This document shows, piece after piece, positions 10,176-20,432 of a stretch of 64,000 bases of DNA (position 1 is the first letter of the stretch; each line of letters starts with the position of its first letter). The notes beneath the pieces are model-generated. The model worked only from the letters and a program-made list of their open reading frames with translations, did not search any database and was not told the DNA's origin. The stretch lies in assembly GCF_901000735.1 (NCBI RefSeq), contig NC_081541.1, positions 28,636,813 to 28,700,812 of the forward strand. Direction: 5' to 3'. The position numbers were made by a program, and so were the translations under genes. The DNA comes from Corylus avellana. Its lineage: Eukaryota > Streptophyta > Magnoliopsida > Fagales > Betulaceae.

Positions 10176-10964
10176 CACTACAAAAAAATTGCTATTTTCT
10201 GACGTGGCAAACAGTACAAGAATTTTGCCACGTCAGAAAATGCTTTCTGATGTGCCAAAAATAGCACGTCAGAAAAAAAATGGCCGAAATTTTGAAAATT
10301 TTCCCTCTTCTTATTTTCCCTCAACTTCTTTCCTCTTTTTATTCTTCCCTCCTCATTTATTTTTCCCACACTCTCTCTCTCTCCTCTCTCAATATCCTCC
10401 CTTCTCTCCACAGTAGATAGAAGAAATTTCTTCAGAAGGAGAAGAAAAAGAAAAGGAGAAGAGAAGAAGAAAAAGAAAGGGAGAAGAGAAGAAGAAGAGA
10501 AGCTGCAAAAGAAAAAGAAATGGAGAAGAGAAGAAGAGAGAAGCAGAAGAAAAAAAAAAAAAAGGAGAAGAGAAGAAGAAGAGAAGATAAGAAGATTAGA
10601 AGATTAGAAGAGAGAGAGAGAAAAGTGAGAACGGGAGAAAAGAAGAGAGAGAGAGAGAGAAAATTGAGATCTAGATCTCTGCACCATAGAAATGTGTTTC
10701 ATGGTGCAGAGATCTCTGCACCATGAAACACAGATCTGCACGGCAGCGTGAGGGAGCTGCCGTGCAGAGGATTAATTCCATTAAAAATAATAATAATTTA
10801 ATTGAAAATTAATTTAAATTAATAAATTTTTTAATTGAAAAANNNNNNNNNNNNNNNNNNNNNNNNNNNNNNNNNNNNNNNNNNNNNNNNNNNNNNNNNN
10901 NNNNNNNNNNNNNNNNNNNNNNNNNNNNNNNNNNNNNNNNTTTTTTTTTTTTTTTTTTGTAGTG
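10176..10964. mobile_element. Non-autonomous CACTA element in the B/D spacer
   Basis: Begins CACTACAAAAAAATTG and ends with a T-run followed by GTAGTG; TCC lies on both sides (10173-10175 and 10965-10967), the 3-bp duplication expected of CACTA. Subterminal hairpins of TGACGTGGCA / TGCCACGTCA follow the left end. A purine-rich tract (about 10428-10672) and the CTCTGCACCAT palindromes match the element at 1679-2560. The right subterminal part is lost in a 98-N gap. The equivalent place in the E/F spacer (about 36880) has no element. Confidence 0.85.
10843..10940. other. Assembly gap (98 N)
   Basis: Unresolved bases in the right arm of the CACTA element, a place of expected hairpins and homopolymers. 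Confidence 0.99.
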
Positions 10965-10967
10965 TCC

Positions 10968-11675
10968 GCATTCGCAAAATGAGGATATCACTTTTTACGA
11001 CATATTTTAAGCAATTTTGAAAATAATTTAGGCAAGTTTCTAGTGTTTTGGACTTGTTTTAATTTTTTTTGAAGCCCAAATATTTTGAAAATATATTGAT
11101 TTCACATAATTTTTGCCCTTTTGCCCAAGAGAATGAGTGAATTGTGGAGAAAAAAAATCTAAAACAATGTAAGTAAGCATAACGTATACATAATCCAAAA
11201 TGATGTTGTTTTGGTGTCCCTCCTCCCCCTTTTCTTCTTCTTCCTGTAAATGAAGTTTTTTTCTTATTTTTCTTACATGGCCAGAGGTTTCTCTTGCTTT
11301 TCAAACCTTTTTTTAAGTTTTATCCGTCGTCTTGTGCAACTTATCCAGCCCAAAACCTCAATCTTTGCATCAAGGCTTCATATCTGCACCAGTCTTCTTC
11401 TCCGCCATGCTCTCCGCCTTCTCCTTCGTGTCGTTAGTCAGATTTATCAAAGGTTTGAGATCAGATTTCTTTAAATCTAGATCTACTCTCTTCCAATGGA
11501 TCCAACAATCAACGCGCCATTGCACCACCTACAACGTCGCTCCAGCTTCCCGTAGCCACCGGCTGATGCACCAGCCGCTAGCTTCCACACGCATCCTTCC
11601 TCCGTCTCGCCTTCTAATGCAGCTGCTGATTTTTGGGTTTTTTTTGCTTTTATTTTGTTTATTACTTGGGTTATT
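10968..11675. other. B/D spacer, left part
   Basis: Matches the E/F spacer at about 36885-37605 almost base for base. Open frames here (for example 11332-11709) are short, differ between the two copies and have no recognisable domain, so no gene is called. Confidence 0.6.
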
Positions 11676-12061
11676 TGTTACTAGCCTGAGTAAGGGACCT
11701 CGTAACTAGACCTTGGGCACGTAGGAGAACAGGTGGAGACCTGTGTTTCCTACCTATGGTTGCTGGAAAAAAGGAAAATAGGGATCGTTAGAGAGACCCC
11801 ACGACCTCACAACACAACGTGTCGATTTGCTAAAATATTCTCTGCCTTATTTCATAACATAGGGGCCTTTAAATAGGCAAAATCATAACAACTTAACATA
11901 GGACTTCTCCTCCCATTACTTGTAGGATTTGAAGTGCTTTTATTGAAATAGAAAACCTACTAGGGTTAGGACTCATCATCCTTAACTGACTATTATTATT
12001 AAAACTCACATGGAAGAGTAAAACTAGGACCTCTAATCATAGCTTGAGAAGGATTGTAACA
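11676..12061 (-). repeat. 3' LTR of the gypsy element
   Basis: 386 bp, TGTTACTAG...GGATTGTAACA. A purine-rich tract (minus strand AAGAGAGGAGGGA) lies next to its inner edge at 12062-12074, marking it as the 3' LTR. Confidence 0.85.
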
Positions 12062-12450
12062 TCCCTCCTCTCTTAGAAATACCCTTGTCCTTGTTGAAAT
12101 ATATATAAAATATAAAATACTAAAATAAAAGAAAAAGAAAAGAGAGCGGAAGCGGATAGAGACGTATGGGCTACATCTTGTATATTCACTATATCAATCA
12201 ATATTACATAACTCTCTATTTATAGAGAGACAATGAGTAGTGACCAAGAAACCCAAATTAAACCCTAAAATACATAAGGAAAGAAATAAACCCTACATTA
12301 CAAATTAAATAACGGAAATATAAAATATTCTAATAAAGGAAATAATATATTCTAACATCCCCCCTCAAACTCAAGGTGTAAGCTTGAGTTTGGAAAAGAG
12401 AATAAATTGAAGGCATCTGAAGTCGATGGTTGGATCAAGACAATGCCAGC

Positions 12451-12800
12451 GAGAAAGGCTGAAAGTGACGGCCGGAGAAATACCGGAGAACAGAGACAAG
12501 CTGCTAAAAGAATCCGGTTAAGGGCCAAGCCGCAACTGACAATGACGGTCGAAGAACGAAAACTAGTCATTAAATCCCTTGAAGGGCCAAACCACATTGT
12601 GCCAGGGTTCGCCAATAACAAAGACGAGAAAGGCTGAAAGTGACGGCCGGAGAAATACCGGAGAACGGAGACAAGCCACTAAAAGAATCCGGTGAAGGGC
12701 CAAGCCGTAACTGACAATGAGGCCGGAGAACGAAAACTAGTCGTTAAAATTCCCGTGAAGGGTCAAAACCGCATTGTGCCAAGATTCGCCAATAAATAAA
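12451..12800. repeat. Two 175-bp direct repeats inside the TRIM
   Basis: Units begin GAGAAAGGCTGAAAGTGACG at 12451 and 12626. They fill most of the interior and have no coding capacity. Confidence 0.8.
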
Positions 12801-12903
12801 GCCGTGGATCACAACAAAATTAAGAGATCATCAGAAGAGAATGCTAGAAAACACCATAGAAACGTCATAAGACTTTTATTGAAAGCCACAGAAACAGAAA
12901 CAT

Positions 12904-12944
12904 GGCTCTGATACCATGTTGAAATATATATAGCTCTGATACCA
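12904..12944 (-). repeat. Duplicated primer-binding site of the TRIM
   Basis: GCTCTGATACCA occurs at 12905-12916 and again at 12933-12944, each followed by the first bases of the LTR. The stub between them (12917-12932) is a second copy of the LTR edge. Confidence 0.75.
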
Positions 12945-13212
12945 TGTTAAAATATATATAGAATATAAAATACTAAAATATAAAAGAGAAAGAAAAGAGA
13001 GCGGAAACGGATAGAGATGTATGGGCTACATCTTGTATATTCACTGTATCAATCAATATTACATAACTCTCTATTTATAGAGAGACAATGAGTAGTGACC
13101 AAGAAACCCAAATTAAACCCTAAAATACATAAGGAAAGAAATAAACCCTACATTACAAATTAAATAACGGAAATATAAAATATTCTAATAAAAGAAATAA
13201 TATATTCTAACA

Positions 13213-14706
13213 GTTCTCAAGGGTAAATTCCGGAAACCGAGAAACAAAGTCCGCCTTGCTTTCCCATGTAGCATCTGTAGGTGAGTAACCGGTCTAGTGG
13301 ATCAGAATCTCTTTGGTTCCCTTTTGCTGGCGTTGCTCAAGGACTGCTTGCGGACGAATCTGAGGACTGAAATCTTCTGGTAAAGCCAAAGTGACAGGCG
13401 TGTCCTGACCCACATGAGGCTTGAGAACTGAAATATGGAAGACTGGATGTAACTTGGACTCTTTAGGAAGGTCAAGTAGGTAAGCCACAGGTCCAATCTT
13501 TTACGAAACCTTGAAGGGACCAAAATATTTGGCAGCAAGCTTGGCGTTTTTGCGGCGATCCCGAAAGCTGCTTGTACGGCTGCAATTTTAAATTCACCCA
13601 ATCACCAACATTGAATTGCCTGTCCCTATGATGCTTATTGTAGACCTGAGTCATACGTTGTTATGCTTGCTGTAGACGTGTTCTAGCTTCTTTGAGTAAC
13701 TGGTCTCGCTCCAACAGAGTTCTTTCTACCGATTCCACTTGTGCTGTGCCCTTGACATATGATATTAAGGTGGGTGGAGGTCTTCCATATACCAATTCAA
13801 AGGGAGTCATATTATGTGTTGAATGAGTGCTAGTGTTGTAGCAGTACTCTACCCATGGCAACCACTAGACCCACTCCTTGGGCTTAGAACTTGTGAGACA
13901 CGTCAAGTACATTTCCATCGTTCGATTAAGCACTTTAGTTTGTCCATCAGTTTGTGGGTGGTAAGCGGAACTAAAGTTGAATTTATTCCCATGGAGGAAA
14001 AACAGCTCTTTCGAAAACTGACTTGTGAATGTAGGATCACGATCACAAACAATGGATTTTGGCATGCCGTGGAGTTAAAAATATTCTCAAAATATATTTT
14101 AGCAACTTGAGTAGCCGTGTATGGGTGACTCAACAAAACGAAATGGCCATACTTAGTATACCGGTCGACTACCACTAGTATAGTGGTCTTCCCATTAGAC
14201 TTGGGTAAGCCATCAATAAAGTCAATATAGACCTCTGCCCACACCTTGGTTGGAATTGGTAATGGCTGTAGTAGACCGGATGGTTGTGTAGTTTCCGTCT
14301 TATGCCTTTGACATACATCGCACTGGTGGATAAACTCCTTGATGGATTCCTTCATGTGAGCCCAATAGAAGACAGGTTTTAATCGCTTCATAGTTTTAAA
14401 AAAACCCTCATGTGTGCCATTATGAACTTCAGCAATGATAGGCCTCACTAAAGAAGATCCTGGAAATAAGTAAATGTGCCATTTAAAAAATATGAGACCA
14501 TCTTTGTACTTCCATGACCCTACCGGCTTCGCCTTCTTGGATGCGATTGACCAAGGTTTGTGCTTCTAGGGCTGTTTGAGTTTCAGTTTGAATGGGCTCC
14601 ACCCAATGGGGCAGTGGGTATGAGAGGGCCAGAAGTTCGCTAGGAGTCCCAACTCTGGACAGGGCATCTACAACAGAATTGTCTTTGCCCCTTTTGTACT
14701 CAATTT
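13213..14706 (-). pseudogene. Gypsy integrase and chromodomain, broken
   Basis: Readable in several frames between 14448 and 13240. An HHCC zinc finger (H...H...CDVC) is followed by the integrase core with the first Asp in YIDFIDGLP and the second in CDRDPTF. The third catalytic residue is changed: the usual Gln-Thr-Glu is Gln-Thr-Lys ([10 protein letters not shown], about 13930-13960). The C-terminal chromodomain includes ILIHWTGYSPTDATWE (13300-13245). Frameshifts occur near 14065, 13660 and 13480. Confidence 0.85.
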
Positions 14707-16237
14707 CCTAATCGTACCTCATCAATTTTACTAACCACCGTTGTTGGGCCGTAGTGGAAATAGTTTGAACCATGAGGAATTTGAGACTTCGTTGGTCAGT
14801 ACGAACAATGAATTTTGAGCCCAATAGGTAGGGTTGCCATTTTTGGACAGCAGCAACTAAAGCCATCATTTCCTTCTCATAGGTAGAGAGGCCTAATTCA
14901 CGACCCTTGATGGCCTTCCTAAAAAAGGCGATGGGCTTGTTGTCTTGTAATAATACCGCCCCAATGCCAGAGCCAGAGGCGTCACATTCAGCAATAAAGG
15001 TCTTGAAAAAATTGGGCAATGCCAAGACCGGTGCTTGCGTCATAGCTTGTTTTAATGCCGAAAAAGCTTCATCAACTCTAGGAGACCATTCAAATGCGTC
15101 TTTCTTTAACAAATCTGTCAATGTTTTGGTGATGGCCCCATAACCGCAAATAAACTTGCGGTAGTACCCAGTGAGTCCCAAGAATCCTTTTAAGGCCTTC
15201 AAAGTGATGGGATGAGGCCAATCCAAAATAGCTGTGATTTTTTCTCGGTTAATTGCAACTCCATGCTGTGAGATTATATGGCCTAAATAACAAACTTCAA
15301 ATTTGCCAAATTGACACTTATCTCTTCTTAGAAACAACTGATGGACCTTCAAAATTTCAAGCACATGGGCCACATGCTCCTGACGGTTAGCCCGTGTCTT
15401 GCTATAGATTAAAATATCATAAAAAAAAACTAGAACAAATTGCGAGTTACCTCTTGAAAAATATCATTCATGAGGGCTTGGAAGGTGGACGGGGCATTGG
15501 AAAGCCCAAGTGGCATCACTAGAAATTCATAATGGCCATGATGGGTTCGAAACGCCGTCTCTTCCACATCTGGTGGGTGAACCCTTATTTGATGATACCT
15601 TGAGCGCAAATCCAATTTGGGAAAGATTTGAGCTTCGTTTAACTCATCCAACAACTCATCTATCACCGGAATAGGGAATTTGTCCTTCATCGTTATATGA
15701 TTAAGGGCTCGATAATCGACACAAAGACGCCAAGATTCATCATGCTTCTTAACTAGTAGTACTGGGGAAGAATACAGACTAGTACTTGCTCGCACAACTC
15801 CTGAATCCAACAAGGCTGCTACTTGTTTTTCAATTTCATTTTTTTGATAAAACGGGTATCGGTAGGGGCGGACGCTAATAGGGCCTTGATCGGGTAGAGT
15901 CGGGATCTTGTTACTTGTTTTCAATTTCATTTTTTTGATAAAACGGGTATCGGTAGGGGCGGACGCTAATAGGGCCTTGACCGGGTAGAGTCGGGATCTT
16001 GTGATCATGGTCTTGGGCAGGGGGTAGCCCCTTTGGTTCTTAAAATAGCATGGCATACTGATCCAATTGTCCTTGAAATTCGGGAGTCAACTCTTCTAAC
16101 TCAACCTTACTTTCTCTCAGCTTGCCCCACAATCCTCCACGCAATGCCTTAATGGCCTTGGGCCCTTCAATGTATTTGTCACGTGGTGCATGTTCCCCTT
16201 TGAGTTCAATTGTAACTCCTTTCCACATAAAGCTCAT
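14707..16237 (-). pseudogene. Gypsy reverse transcriptase and RNase H, broken
   Basis: RT blocks run from 16060 to 15430, including [11 protein letters not shown] and [16 protein letters not shown]. The catalytic pair expected as FFDD reads Phe-Phe-Tyr-Asp with a stop and A-run beside it (about 15420-15435), so the enzyme is dead. The connection and RNase H parts (15373-14708) include YLGHIIS, GLTGYYRKFI and the IAECDASGSGIGAVL motif. A 92-bp direct duplication at 15820-16002 repeats the start of the RT region. Confidence 0.85.
15820..16002. repeat. 92-bp tandem duplication inside gypsy pol
   Basis: 15820-15911 and 15912-16002 are copies with one substitution and a 1-bp deletion in a T-run. 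The duplication shifts the RT frame. It is a local event in this copy only. Confidence 0.85.
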
Positions 16238-16740
16238 CGATAGCCTTGAAATCCCAAAGTATGGGTCCCATTAACTTGAGCCATATGGCCCCCAAAATTG
16301 CCTCACATCCTTCAATGGGTAGGATGTAGAAGTCTACCTGAAAGAAAGCCTTTCCTAAACGGATAAAGACGCCCCTGCAAATTCGCCCACTAGTCATCTT
16401 CTCTCCGTTGGCCACCACGACATCAAGGTTCCTCTCATTTGCTGGAATCATGCTAGCCCTTCTCGCCGTGGTTGGGCTAATGAAGTTGTGGGTGCTTCCA
16501 CTGTCCCCTAGCAACATCACCTTGCTGCATCCAATCCATCCATTCACCCTCAATGTGCATGGCCCTTGCAATCTAGAAATTGCATGTAGAGAGATGACAT
16601 GGATATCTTCCTCTTCCTCAACTAAGAGCTTCAGGGTTCCCATCTTCAATTCGTCTAATGCTGGTCCATCTTTGGCAGTGACTACCTCCATCCACAAAAT
16701 CTTTGCACATCGATGGCTTGGTGTGTATTTTTCATCACAA
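16206..16740 (-). pseudogene. Gypsy retropepsin-like protease
   Basis: The minus-strand frame 16697-16206 contains LGDSGSTHNFIS, the active-site Asp-Ser-Gly of retroviral-type proteases, and the ILG motif near the end of the fold (EAILGAIWL). A CxxC zinc-knuckle-like segment (FNCDEKY, about 16740-16720) precedes it. Confidence 0.8.
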
Positions 16741-17564
16741 TTGAAGCAAAGACCTTTTTTCCCGTCGATCCTTGACCTCCTCCGCCGAGAGCCTCTTTAA
16801 TTGGGGAGTTCGGCCTCTGGTTAGCGCCGGCGAGGGCATGGAGGGCTCATTCTTGGGTCGCCGGTCGTCCGTCAGAGTTGATCGGCACTGACCTTGGTTC
16901 TTGGTCTCATGTAGCCTTGATAATCCCACTGCAGCCATGAGATTACTGGGTCTTGCTGCCTGCACTTCCGTCTGTATCGTCTCCTTGAGCCCACTAATGA
17001 AACACCCAAGTTGGTGCTCAGGTGCCAATTTCCCCACCCGACTTAATAGTCGTTCAAATTGCACTTGATAATCACGGATAGTTCCGACCTGTTTAAGTTT
17101 GGAAAGGTCTCCGAAAAAATCTTCAAAGAGAGTTGGACCATACCTTGCGGGCCTTCTTTAGTGCCTCCCATGTGAACTCCTCTGTTTCATCAACCCGGAA
17201 CAGCTGGTACCATAGCAAGGCATCCCCGTCGAGATGATAGGTGGCTAGCGGCAGTTTCTCTTCTTCGATAGTACCATGAAACTCAAAAAATTGCTCAACC
17301 CGACAAACCCAACTCGTTGGATCTTCGTTTCCACAGTTTCTGGGACATCCAATTTGGTAATCTTTGGGGCTGTTGACCCACTCGTTCCTGCTGCTGTTCT
17401 CGTGTTCCTTGCCCCTTTGTTTTTGTTGTTGGACCCAACCTCCGTGCCAGAACATCGGTCTTCTGATAATTGCTCAAAGCGGGTAGTCATGGCAGCTAAA
17501 TGCTCACGAATATCACCAACAATAGTTTCAAGGCGCTCCAGCCGTTGATCCGCGTTAGATGAAG
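16735..17564 (-). pseudogene. Gypsy gag
   Basis: Three overlapping frames on the minus strand show the retrotransposon gag domain: WVCRVEQFFEFHGT...WYQLF and FERLLSRVGKLAPE...LGCFISGLK. The N-terminal coiled-coil-like start (RLERLETIVGDIREHLAAM) runs directly out of the truncated LTR at 17564. Frameshifts at about 17120 and 17250. Confidence 0.8.
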
Positions 17565-17912
17565 TGGAGACCTGTGTTTCCTACATATGGTTGCTGGAAA
17601 AAAGGAAAATAGAGATCGTTAGAGAGATCCCAAGACCTCACAACACAAAGTGTCGATTTGCTAAAATATTCTCTGCCTTATTTCATAACATGGGGGCCTT
17701 TAAATAGGCAAAATCATTACAACTTAAGATAGGACTTCTCCTCCCATTACTTGTAAGATTTGAAGAGCTTTTATTGAAATAGAAAACAACTAGAAATAGA
17801 AAACCTACTAGGGTACTTAGGACTCATCATCCTTAACCGACTATTATTATTAAAACTCACGTGGCAGAGTAAAACTAGGACCTCTAATCCTAGCTTGAGG
17901 AGGATTGTAACA
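17565..17912 (-). repeat. 5' LTR of the gypsy element, truncated
   Basis: Matches the 3' LTR from its position 59 onward. The first 58 bp (plus-strand view), the primer-binding site and the leader are missing, and the LTR runs straight into gag codons. A deletion has removed the start of the internal region. Confidence 0.8.
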
Positions 17913-17917
17913 TTGTT

Positions 17918-18960
17918 GTACTGAAATGTGGAATGATTCTTTGACTTTGGATCCTATTGATCTTATAGTGCTTACTCTTCCACAACCTCTTTCCAGAGGT
18001 TGTCGTTACCTTGCAGGATTTTGGGTGGTGTTAAAGCTATCAATTTTTTCTGTTTTGGTGTTTAAACCGCTTTATGTGGTCCCCTTGGAGAGGCTCGGGA
18101 CATTTTATGACCCATTGCCTACTGTTTGCATGTATATATTGCATTGTAATTTTCTTTTGGGTCTTTTGTGGGAGAACCCATCCCTTTTTTTAGTGTTTTA
18201 ATCCATGTACCTTTCTCTTATTTGCTCAGAAAAACAAAAAAATAATAATAAAATAATGTTCATTTGGTAAATTTATTAAATATAATATATAAAAAAATAT
18301 ATTATATAGAAAGGTATGGATAGAAAACTTTTACTGACCGCATATGCATTAGCATTCACATATTTTTTCAGAAAATAATATCTACTTAAGGCCAAGAGAA
18401 AACCGAACATTTCCCTTGGCTTTTCATTTCCGCTCTCTCATACAATGAGAAACCTCCATGACTAAGTGTTGGAGAGATAAATGATTTGGGAGTTTTTACT
18501 AAGAGTATATTAATATACATATTGAACACCACTCGAACCTAAAAGTTTAAGCTAATGGGCTTAGGTTCACTTATGTATATTAAGTATTATTATTTTTTTT
18601 ATAATTTCTCAATGTGTGACTCAATACTCATAAGTGCACTCACAACAATAAGTCCATAAGCTGACAACTTAAAGAACCAAATAAGTTATAACCATGGGCC
18701 ATTTTAGGATTGGTGCTACACATACAACATAACAGTTTTGTCCTACAACGGCAAATTAATTCGATATCAAAATTTTGGATTGTACGTTTTGTTTAACTTT
18801 GCCGATTAAATTTTGTGTGATGCAAAGAAAAGGTCAAAAATAGTTTGCTAGTATTGGAATAATTGGATTATGCATGATTCTCTTGAGTTCTTAGATGTCG
18901 AATCGTGGGCTATCATTCTCTTGAAATGGCTTTTTAATAGAAAATGTCAATAGTGGTTGA
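17918..18960. other. B/D spacer, right part, and distal GLP D promoter
   Basis: Matches 37608-38645 in the E/F spacer. The first 300 bp hold an open frame (17926-18201) without a known domain, ending at an A-rich stretch, which could be an old retroposed sequence. The rest is AT-rich. Confidence 0.5.
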
Positions 18961-19000
18961 AAGAATGGTTCACCGATTAATTAATTAAATATCCATTGAT
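18961..19000 (+). promoter_or_regulatory. Conserved GLP promoter block upstream of D
   Basis: GAATGGTTCACC followed by TTAATTAATTAAATATCC, about 200 bp upstream of the start codon. The same block occurs near 38653 (F), in reverse near 36250-36290 (E), 8431-8470 (B) and 1013-1052 (A). Its conservation is partly from recent duplication. Confidence 0.45.
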
Positions 19001-19096
19001 GAAGACTTACGTACCAAGTCTTAATTAGAAATCTTCAATCTCCGTTGAAGTCAAAACATAAGACCCCTTCCCTCATATCAGTGACTCCCCTCCATC

Positions 19097-19104
19097 TATA
19101 AATA
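19097..19104 (+). promoter_or_regulatory. TATA box of GLP D
   Basis: TATAAATA 97 bp upstream of the ATG at 19194. Confidence 0.7.
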
Positions 19105-19193
19105 GGCGTCTTCCAATGCAACATTTCTCACGGCAAGATCGAATACATAGCATATACACTCAAATTAAGGTGGTGATCGAGATAACCTCAAAA

Positions 19194-20027
19194 ATGATGA
19201 AAGGTGTTCCTAAGACGTTGCTACTAACTGTGGCCTTGTTGGCTTGGGCATTCTCCCTTGCCTCTGCCTTCGACCCCAGTCCTCTTCAAGACTTCAGTGT
19301 TGCCATCAACGATACTTCTTCTGATCATGCTGGTATATATCATCACTCATTTGATCTTCTTCTTTTCCCCTCATGCATCTTAGGACTTTACATACTATAT
19401 ATATATTTCAACCATTGATCATTTGAAAGCCCTTTGTGATCTGCGATATATAACAATTGGTTTTTGTTTTTTTTGTTTTTTCCTATTGCAGTATTTGTTA
19501 ACGGAAAGTTTTGCAAGGACCCCAAGCTTGCCACTGCCAATGATTTCTTCTTCTCAGGGCTAGACACTCCCAGAGACACCTCAAATCCACTCGGATCGAA
19601 TGTTACTCTCCTCAATGTCGACAAAATACTAGGCCTCAACACCCTAGGCATATCCTTGGCTCGCATTGACTTTGCACCGTACGGCCTAAATCCTCCCCAT
19701 ATTCACCCTCGTGGTACTGAGATTCTTGTAGTCCTAGAGGGTACTCTATTAGTTGGGTTTGTCACATCCAACCCAGATAACCGCTTCTTCTCCAAAGTTC
19801 TAAACGCAGGAGACGTCTTTGTCTTCCCAATTGGTCTCATTCACTTCCAGTTTAATGTGGGGAAAACCAATGCTGTTGCCTTTGCTGGTCTCAGCAGCCA
19901 GAATCCTGGGCTCATCACCATAGCAAATGCAGTATTTGGATCAAATCCTCCCATCAATCCTGTTGTTCTCGCAAAGGCCTTCCAACTCGACAGGAATGTG
20001 GTCAATTATCTTCAGAAAAAATTCTAG
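19194..20027 (+). CDS. Germin-like protein D, one conserved Cys changed to Ser
   Basis: Exon 1 is 19194-19332, intron 159 bp, exon 2 is 19492-20027; 224 residues. Signal peptide 1-25 then Phe-Asp-Pro-Ser-Pro. Metal ligands His116, His118, Glu123 and His164 are all present, as are sequons at Asn39 and Asn83. The cysteine that normally starts the disulfide (DFCVAIND in F) is serine here: DFSVAIND, a TGT to AGT change, while Cys54 remains. Asp in the INPDVL motif is also Val. The frame is otherwise intact, and AATAAA signals follow at 20131 and 20145. It could be a working secreted cupin with a free cysteine, or an early stage of decay. Confidence 0.93.
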
Positions 20028-20432
20028 TGCGACAATAATTAAAGAAATATATGTAATAGCCAATAATGAATCCTTAGATGGTTCGGATCGAGTTTTTTAT
20101 TATTTAATTCCCTTGTTGTAACGTTATAGCAATAAATTCATTCAAATAAAATGATAATTTCTTATATATACTCTCTCTTTGTCATTGAGTAATAATGGAG
20201 GAAGAACAATTGCACGATTAAAGTTTTGAATCCACAATGTTCGAGATATAACTCCAAACTCCTAAATCATTAAATCAAACAGTTAACCTATGGTACAATC
20301 TTCTCTTAATTCTAACTGAGCTATCTCGTGGCATCCTCAATAATAATCAGGGTGAATTAATGTTGTTAGAGAAGACCCAGAGTCTTCTCCATTATTATTT
20401 AATAAGTTGGCAATATCCTCAGTGCAGGGGCT
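20028..20432. other. 3' flank of GLP D
   Basis: Nearly identical to 39723-40131 downstream of GLP F. The match stops at about 20432, where the CACTA fragment begins. Confidence 0.7.

Larger units (their letters stand above)
12092..13212 (-). mobile_element. TRIM-type miniature LTR retrotransposon nested in the gypsy
   Basis: Two LTRs of about 266 bp (12092-12357 and 12945-13212), TGTTGAAATAT...ATTCTAACA, surround a 587-bp non-coding interior. The minus strand has the primer-binding site TGGTATCAGAGC (12933-12944) directly after the 5' LTR and a G-rich polypurine tract (12358-12364) before the 3' LTR. Target duplication GTCCT / GTTCT (12087-12091, 13213-13217). The tract style suggests a Ty1/copia origin. 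It interrupts the gypsy 3' untranslated part between the chromodomain and the LTR. Confidence 0.9.
11676..17912 (-). mobile_element. Ty3/gypsy chromovirus-type retrotransposon with nested TRIM
   Basis: Minus-strand LTR element of 6,237 bp including a 1,121-bp nested TRIM. The flanks TTATT (11671-11675) and TTGTT (17913-17917) are a 5-bp target duplication with one change; the E/F spacer has the empty site at about 37602-37607. Domain order along the minus strand is gag, protease, reverse transcriptase, RNase H, integrase, chromodomain, which places it among plant chromoviruses. Every domain carries frameshifts or stops, so it cannot move by itself. The LTRs differ by small indels and substitutions, so the insertion is not recent. 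Confidence 0.9.

Noticed and set aside
11250..11709. Overlapping plus-strand frames in the B/D spacer, and the frames at 17926-18201 and 37360-37891
   Set aside because: Not conserved as frames between the two duplicated spacers and without a known domain.
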